Source of the DNA: Sporomusa sp. KB1
GTDB lineage: Bacteria; Bacillota; Negativicutes; Sporomusales; Sporomusaceae
Length of the DNA stretch: 64,000 nucleotides
NCBI RefSeq assembly: GCF_007830295.1
Contig: NZ_VLKC01000002.1
Location: forward strand, 3,412,770 to 3,476,769
Reading direction: 5' to 3'
Shown: positions 59,257-64,000 of the stretch, piece by piece
Layout: each line of letters opens with the position of its first letter
How positions within the stretch are numbered: the stretch's first letter is position 1
Notes under the pieces: model-generated
Seen by the model: the letters and a program-made list of their open reading frames with translations, nothing else
The model's database searches: none
Told to the model about the DNA's origin: nothing
Position numbers and translations under genes: made by a program

Positions 59257-59931
59257 ATGAACATTTTAACGAAAAAGAGTATTCTAGGGTTGACGGCGGG
59301 CGTAGTTATATTAGCAGGTTCAGTGAGTCCATTAGCTGTTCAGGCAGTTGCTGAAAATGACGGGGCTTGTCAGACGCCAGCCATGCATCAGCGCCACTTC
59401 GATCCGGAAAAAATAGCTCAAAGAATAGCTGAGACATATGATGTCAATAAAGACGATGTCTTAAAGTATTGTAATGATGGTATCAGATTTAAAGATATAT
59501 CTAAAGCAGCTTTTTTAGCCAAAGCCAGTAACAAATCTCTAAAGGAAGTTATGGAAGTAAAAACTTACAATAATACCTGGAAAGATGTAGCTCAATCGTT
59601 AGGAGTGACTAGAGAGCAAATGAAAGCTACCCGCAATGACATTGCGGCTACCCGCTTGGAGAACAAATTGCAAATTTCTAAACAAACATCATTGGCTTTG
59701 CTGCAGCAAGGCTACCGTGCACATGATATCGCAGTAGCTAATGCATTATCAAACAATACTAACAAACCAATTAGTGATGTGCTGGCTATGAAGAAGATCA
59801 ACAATACCTGGCATGATGTTGCGAGTGATTTAGGCGTAGACGATAATACATTAAAAAAAGATATGAAAAATATCAGAACAGCTTTTCATAATAAAGGATT
59901 TCATGGCCAACATCGATTTTTCATGATGTAA
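59257..59931 (+). CDS. Secreted two-repeat protein of the pump/two-component locus
   Basis: 224 residues. Signal peptide ~1-33 (ILGLTAGVVILAGSVSPLAVQAVA). Two homologous units follow: NNTWKDVAQSLGVTREQMK and NNTWHDVASDLGVDDNTLK, each after a segment with (S/N)KSLKEVM or NKPISDVL. Probably periplasmic; no catalytic residues. It might be a CpxP/Spy-like helper of the kinase, judged only from place, size and helix content. The ribosome site GGGAGG supports ATG 59257; TTG 59254 or ATG 59227 are other options. Confidence 0.65.
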   Translation: MNILTKKSILGLTAGVVILAGSVSPLAVQAVAENDGACQTPAMHQRHFDPEKIAQRIAETYDVNKDDVLKYCNDGIRFKDISKAAFLAKASNKSLKEVMEVKTYNNTWKDVAQSLGVTREQMKATRNDIAATRLENKLQISKQTSLALLQQGYRAHDIAVANALSNNTNKPISDVLAMKKINNTWHDVASDLGVDDNTLKKDMKNIRTAFHNKGFHGQHRFFMM

Positions 59932-60006
59932 CCATAAAGATGGTAGCATATAGGCGGTACTTTTGAGGACATATGGGGAAATTCACACGGGGATGATAAT
60001 TGATAT

Positions 60007-60047
60007 AAGAGGTTGACCTAAAGAAATTTAGGTCGGCCTCTTTCCTT
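60007..60047 (+). terminator. Terminator after the secreted-protein gene
   Basis: AGAGGTTGACCTAAA and TTTAGGTCGGCCTCT pair (one G-T) around a GAAA loop; TTTCCTT follows. Confidence 0.8.
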
Positions 60048-60127
60048 AATACACAATAAATCATAGGTTAAACTGGCTAAAGGATTTCCAAGGTCGTACT
60101 GGAATACTAAAGAAGGGGTGAATCGTA

Positions 60128-60811
60128 GTGGCGAAAATATTAGTAGTCGAGGATGAGGAAAAGTTACGAAAAAGTGTAGAAAAATTTCTCATTAGTGAAG
60201 GATTTACTGTTTGCAGCGCTGATAATGGAATGGATGCAGTAAAGAAGATTAAAGCGGAAATACCTGATCTAATGATACTTGATATCATGCTTCCAGAACT
60301 AAGCGGTATTCAGGTGTGTCAAATTGTACGACAGGATAGTGACATTCCCATTATTATCGTGACTGCCTTGGGCTCTGAGGAGGACATACTTACCGGACTC
60401 GGCAAAGGTGCTGACGATTATATTGTAAAACCATTCCGGATGCGGGAACTTGTGGCGCGTATTCAAGCGGTGCTGCGCCGTCGCTTACCGGCACAATTTT
60501 TAAAAAAAGTGCTGTATTTGGGTGAACTTACGATAGATCTTGAAACTCTGCGTTTGTTTAAAAATGGTAATAGAATATCTCTGACGCCAACGGAGTTTCG
60601 ATTACTGAGTATGCTGGCTAAAGAACCGGGAAGAGCATTTACCAGGTTGCAATTATTAGAGGGAGCAATAGGAGAATCTTATGAAAACTATGAGCGAGTC
60701 ATTGATACCCACATTTTTAATTTGCGCAGAAAAATTGAATCAAATCGCGGAAAACCCCGCTATATTGAAACGGTCTTCGGAATAGGATATCGATTTGGAG
60801 ACACGATATGA
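60128..60811 (+). CDS. OmpR-family response regulator
   Basis: 227 residues. The receiver has the acidic pair VVEDEE at the N-terminus, the phosphoacceptor Asp in PDLMILDIMLPELSG (~residue 51), Thr in IIVTALG and Lys in DYIVKPF. The C-terminal winged helix carries LTPTEFRLLSMLAKEPGRAFTRLQLL and RVIDTHIFNLRRKIE. It starts at GTG with AAGGGG upstream and overlaps the kinase gene by 4 nt. It likely binds the AATCTTGATAA repeats. Confidence 0.95.
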   Translation: MAKILVVEDEEKLRKSVEKFLISEGFTVCSADNGMDAVKKIKAEIPDLMILDIMLPELSGIQVCQIVRQDSDIPIIIVTALGSEEDILTGLGKGADDYIVKPFRMRELVARIQAVLRRRLPAQFLKKVLYLGELTIDLETLRLFKNGNRISLTPTEFRLLSMLAKEPGRAFTRLQLLEGAIGESYENYERVIDTHIFNLRRKIESNRGKPRYIETVFGIGYRFGDTI

Positions 60812-62196
60812 GATTGAGAAAGCGAATTCTTAAATATCTTATTTTATTAATCGTGATTACTTCTATGACTAATATAACGATTAATTATTATCTAAATCAG
60901 CGTTACGTAGAATACTTTAATAATGCTATACAAGATGCTTATTCTAAAGCTATTATGAGTCAATTAATTACTTACTATCAGACTTATGGTTCTTTTGATA
61001 ACATCAATGATGAGGGCATATTGCCCAAAGAGGTACACGTACAGCTTTCTAAGCATTTTCTCCATAGGGAAATTACTATCCACAAGGTGCATGTCGATGG
61101 TATCTGGCGTGTCTTGCTTGAAGATGAGCAAGGGAATATTCGTTTAGGTCAGGATTTAGCAGACAGCCATGTTGGGCCAGGCTATCCTTTAAAACTACAA
61201 GATAAAGTTGTTGGCACCTTATGGATTATACCCAAGGACAGCAGCGTGTTAGAGTTTTCTCGCCACTATCTATTAGGGCCATTAGTATTACGCAATATTT
61301 GGACGATTATTATTGCTTCAATGGTGGCTTTTCTTATCGCTTTTTTCTTTTCCAATTATTTAATGGAAAGAATTAAATTACTGGCAGAAGCTGCTCGCAA
61401 GATTGCCAACGGCAATTTGGACCATAGAGTTAGCATCACGTCTCACGATGAACTTGAAGAATTGTCGGCAGACTTTAACTTTATGGCAGATCGGCTACAA
61501 GAAGAAAGGCAACTGCAGCGACAACTGCAAGCCGACGTTGTGCATGAACTGCGGACACCGTTAGCCGTGAGCCAGGCTATTTTAGATTCTCTGGAAAATG
61601 GAGTAATCAATTGGAATGAAAAAACATTGTCATCACTGCAAGAAGAAACAAACAGGATGAATCGATTAGTCTCCGATCTTTTCGAACTGAGTAGAGCTGA
61701 AAATAAACAGCTTACCTTCCATAAGGAACTCTTTTTGGTTAGCGATCTTCTTGCTAGGATAGAAGAATCCTTTCTCGAAGTAGCCAGAAGACAGGAGGTA
61801 AATTTTGGGATAGATATAGATCCTTTATTGGAGAATGCTCTACTTTACGTTGATGCGGATCGAACGGTACAAATATTTGTTAATCTTTTACATAATGCTC
61901 TGCGTTATACAGTCCCAGGCGGCAGTATTTATGTGAGCGCTAACAAAAGTGAAAAGACAGCTGTAATTTCCGTCAAAGATAATGGGACAGGAATTCCAGC
62001 AGAGTATTTGCCACATATTTTTAATCGCTTCTTCCGGGGAGAAAATAAAGCTCTTCCTAGTGGGGGATCAGGCCTGGGATTAGCAATAACTAAGGAATAC
62101 ACTACCATGCAGGGTGGAAGTATAAAAGTTGAAAGTACTGTCGGAAAAGGGACGATTTTTACGGTTATACTGCCTTTAGACGAATGTGAATGCTGA
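60808..62196 (+). CDS. Sensor histidine kinase
   Basis: 462 residues. TM helices at ~10-27 and ~165-188 enclose a ~135-residue periplasmic sensor; HAMP (~190-240) follows, then HisKA with ADVVHELRTPLAVSQ (phospho-His) and HATPase_c with N-box NLLHNALRYT, G1 DNGTGIP, and G2 GGSGLGLAI. It phosphorylates the regulator upstream. ATGA overlap with that gene. Confidence 0.95.
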   Translation: MRLRKRILKYLILLIVITSMTNITINYYLNQRYVEYFNNAIQDAYSKAIMSQLITYYQTYGSFDNINDEGILPKEVHVQLSKHFLHREITIHKVHVDGIWRVLLEDEQGNIRLGQDLADSHVGPGYPLKLQDKVVGTLWIIPKDSSVLEFSRHYLLGPLVLRNIWTIIIASMVAFLIAFFFSNYLMERIKLLAEAARKIANGNLDHRVSITSHDELEELSADFNFMADRLQEERQLQRQLQADVVHELRTPLAVSQAILDSLENGVINWNEKTLSSLQEETNRMNRLVSDLFELSRAENKQLTFHKELFLVSDLLARIEESFLEVARRQEVNFGIDIDPLLENALLYVDADRTVQIFVNLLHNALRYTVPGGSIYVSANKSEKTAVISVKDNGTGIPAEYLPHIFNRFFRGENKALPSGGSGLGLAITKEYTTMQGGSIKVESTVGKGTIFTVILPLDECEC

Positions 62197-62292
62197 GTAG
62201 ATGGACTCGTCCTATAAACTGCTCCTGCGATTTCTTTACAGAAATTAATTATACTTGATTTCGAAATTAATAAAAGTGGAAGAGAGAATTAT

Positions 62293-63534
62293 GTGAATAT
62301 TACAAATGGGGCTAAAAATAAATTCAATAATCCGTTTATATCTTTAAAACATAAAAATTTCAGATATTATTGGATAGGCATGTGTGTTTCTTTAATAGGT
62401 ACCTGGATGCAAAATATAGCTCAACCATGGCTAGCATACACTTTAACTAATTCACCATTTCTATTAAGTTTAATTGGAATACTTCAATTTACACCAATGC
62501 TACTATTGTCATTATTTGCAGGGGTTATTATAGATAAATCTTCAAAAAAGAAGATTTTAATAGTTACTCAATCAGCTTCACTTATAATTACTTTAATACT
62601 TGCAATATTAGTATGGACAGGGAAAATACAATATTGGCACATTCTAGTTATGGCGACAGCCCTTGGAATTGTTAATACCATTGATATGCCATCACGTCAG
62701 TCAATGGTCATAGAGCTTGTGGGTGAGGAAGATTTAATGAATGGAATTGCATTAAATTCTATGGCTTTTAATTTAGCAAGAATTATAGGCCCTGCAATTG
62801 CAGGACTAGTAATGGGGTATGCTGGTATTGCAGTTTGCTTTTTTATAAATGCTATTAGCTTTGCAGCAGTTCTAATAAGTTTATTTTTTATTAAGATAAA
62901 GCCAGTAGAAAGGAAACCTAAAAATAATACCAATGTATTAGAAGAAATCAAAGATGGACTTAGATACATTTATCATAAGGATAGTCTTTTATATACTGTA
63001 GTAGTCCTGGCTATAATAGGTACATTTGCGCCGAATTTCAATGTGCTTGTTCCTGTTTTTGCAAAGGAAATACTGAAGCAAAATGAAGCAGGCTTTGGTA
63101 TCCTAATGTCTTTTCTGGGATTGGGATCATTTTTGGGTGCAATGTTCATAGCTACTTTAAGTAAATCAGGACCTCAAAAGTTTGTTATTTATATTGTGCC
63201 TTTAATTGTAGGTATTGCATTAATTATTACTGGTTACACTAATGCGTATTTAGTAACTGGAATACTTCTGTCAATTACTGGATTCTTTTTTATTGCATTT
63301 ACTTCTAGTGCAAATTCAACATTGCAGCTTAATTCAAGTAATGAATACCGTGGCAGAGTTATGAGTATATATACTTTAGTCTTTTCTGGAACCACACCTT
63401 TTGGAAATCTTTATGCTGGATTGTTTGCAGAACATTTTAATGCAAGAGTAGGTTTTGTAGCTTGTGGTGCTATAATAATTATGCTTATGATTCCTTTGTT
63501 TATATATAAAAGGATAAGAAAAGTCATTTCCTAA
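62293..63534 (+). CDS. MFS exporter
   Basis: 413 residues, 12 predicted helices, of the MFS_3/EntS-like group: FRYYWIGMCVSLIGTWMQNIAQPWLAY at TM1, GVIIDKSSKKKILI as the loop 2-3 motif, and MPSRQSMVIELVGEEDLMNGIALNS after TM4. Substrate unknown (drug or siderophore). It starts at GTG with GGAAGAGAG upstream. It is more AT-rich than the two-component genes, resembling clostridial codon use, so it may be a recent acquisition. Confidence 0.88.
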   Translation: MNITNGAKNKFNNPFISLKHKNFRYYWIGMCVSLIGTWMQNIAQPWLAYTLTNSPFLLSLIGILQFTPMLLLSLFAGVIIDKSSKKKILIVTQSASLIITLILAILVWTGKIQYWHILVMATALGIVNTIDMPSRQSMVIELVGEEDLMNGIALNSMAFNLARIIGPAIAGLVMGYAGIAVCFFINAISFAAVLISLFFIKIKPVERKPKNNTNVLEEIKDGLRYIYHKDSLLYTVVVLAIIGTFAPNFNVLVPVFAKEILKQNEAGFGILMSFLGLGSFLGAMFIATLSKSGPQKFVIYIVPLIVGIALIITGYTNAYLVTGILLSITGFFFIAFTSSANSTLQLNSSNEYRGRVMSIYTLVFSGTTPFGNLYAGLFAEHFNARVGFVACGAIIIMLMIPLFIYKRIRKVIS

Positions 63535-63657
63535 AAAGTTTTGCCACTAACTTTAAGCTCTAAGATTAGTTACAATCAAACAAATTTGCGAAATAATCTT
63601 GACGGTACTGGATAGTTTTGAGAATATTATAAGTATTAAAAATTCTAAAAGACAGAC
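63535..63657. other. Intergenic, no att copy found
   Basis: GACAGACTTATTTAGCCTGTC at 63651 is a terminator like those at other integrase ends. No tRNA-Arg fragment precedes it. Confidence 0.4.
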
Positions 63658-63756
63658 TTATTTAGCCTGTCTTTTTTCGTGTGCAATCCTTTTTGTTCGA
63701 GTTATAAAGTCGTCCATAATAGTGGCTGCTTCTTGTTCTGCTGATTCAAGTATAGC
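63658..63756 (-). pseudogene. Integrase C-terminal tail (fifth copy)
   Basis: Codons read AILESAEQEAATIMDDFITR-TKRIAHEKRQAK-stop, the same family of tail as at 14873, 20300, 41187 and 54154. Homology ends at about 63757, before the Tyr helix. Confidence 0.7.
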
Positions 63757-63859
63757 GTTTTGCTAGTCGAGCGTGTATAAAGCGTTATCAGGCTGAGCAG
63801 TCCAGAAAAGACTCAAACTGAGCAACCACTGGTATGATATGTAAAAGCTCATTTCAGTA

Positions 63860-64000
63860 TCACAAGCCTTCCATGTTGGAAGCTAACTCCTTTAGGGTAC
63901 CTTCCAATATCTGTGCAGCCTTTTCTATAGCGTCCCAATCGGACTCCTCTGCAGGAGAATGGCTAATACCGCCGATACTAGGCACAAAAATCATACCTGT
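63860..64000 (-). CDS. M20-family amidohydrolase (carbamoylase/allantoate type), 3' end only
   Basis: The last 46 codons of a leftward gene cut by the window edge. GMIFVPSIGGISHSPAEE matches the conserved C-terminal segment of hydantoinase/carbamoylase-type M20 enzymes (GMLFVPSRGGISHSP), whose His is a zinc-site or substrate residue. The rest lies beyond the window, so function is only indicated. Confidence 0.65.
   Translation of the reverse strand, partial: TGMIFVPSIGGISHSPAEESDWDAIEKAAQILEGTLKELASNMEGL

Noticed and set aside
1-64000. CRISPR array
   Set aside because: Repeats found are tandem doublets, att copies or dispersed single copies; there is no regularly spaced repeat-spacer series and no cas gene.

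Overview
The window looks like the chromosome of an anaerobic, diderm Firmicute of the Negativicutes, most likely Sporomusa- or Pelosinus-like. The evidence is Firmicute-type ribosome binding sites, consensus sigma-A promoters and GAAC-N4-GTTC LexA boxes, together with an RND efflux pump that implies an outer membrane. No rRNA or core ribosomal gene is present, so this placement is inference.

Positions 1-13,750 hold ordinary chromosomal genes. After tRNA-Asn and tRNA-Met comes a catabolic cluster read entirely rightwards: a GntR regulator, glutamate mutase (glmS, glmL, glmE), methylaspartate ammonia-lyase, a P-loop ATP-binding protein, citrate/citramalate lyase (citD, citE, citF, citC), malic enzyme and a two-subunit class I fumarase-type hydratase. 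Together these encode the methylaspartate route of glutamate fermentation: glutamate to 3-methylaspartate, mesaconate, citramalate, then acetate plus pyruvate. The hydratase is probably a mesaconase and the lyase a citramalate lyase.

Positions 13,855-14,131 hold tRNA-Pro, tRNA-Gly and tRNA-Arg behind a perfect-consensus promoter. The 3' half of tRNA-Arg is an attachment site. Its 50-52 bp are repeated at 20,135, 41,037 and, diverged, at 45,685, so at least three integrative elements are stacked in tandem (about 6.0, 20.9 and 4.65 kb). Each begins with an integrase gene, now decayed, facing its att site. Element 1 carries a chemoreceptor, a frameshifted recA with two LexA boxes and small phage-like genes. 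Element 2 is a defence and cargo island: a PLP enzyme, a leucine-rich-repeat protein and an AAC(3)-like acetyltransferase lying between remnants of a phage gene; a nitrilase-STAND NTPase-TPR giant next to an Apea-like HEPN protein; a phage-type control region (Cro/C1, HIRAN, ORF6N antirepressor, ImmA-like protease); a coupled AAA ATPase and subtilisin-like protease; a DUF6236-like protein; and a PD-(D/E)XK-like nuclease. Element 3 carries an IS21-family insertion and a nucleotidyltransferase gene pair.

Positions 45,900-54,430 are a graveyard of older elements: integrase pseudogenes, broken phage genes, an IS110 fragment and three copies of a roughly 75-bp dispersed repeat. Some intact genes are interspersed (methyltransferase-like, cupin, secreted and Cys-rich small proteins, DUF4931 protein).

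Positions 54,430-63,534 hold an envelope-stress type locus: an RND adaptor and pump, a secreted two-repeat protein, an OmpR-type regulator with its histidine kinase, and an MFS exporter. Identical tandem 11-bp direct repeats precede both the pump operon and the secreted-protein gene and are probable binding sites for the regulator. The window ends with yet another integrase tail and the 3' end of an M20-type amidohydrolase gene.
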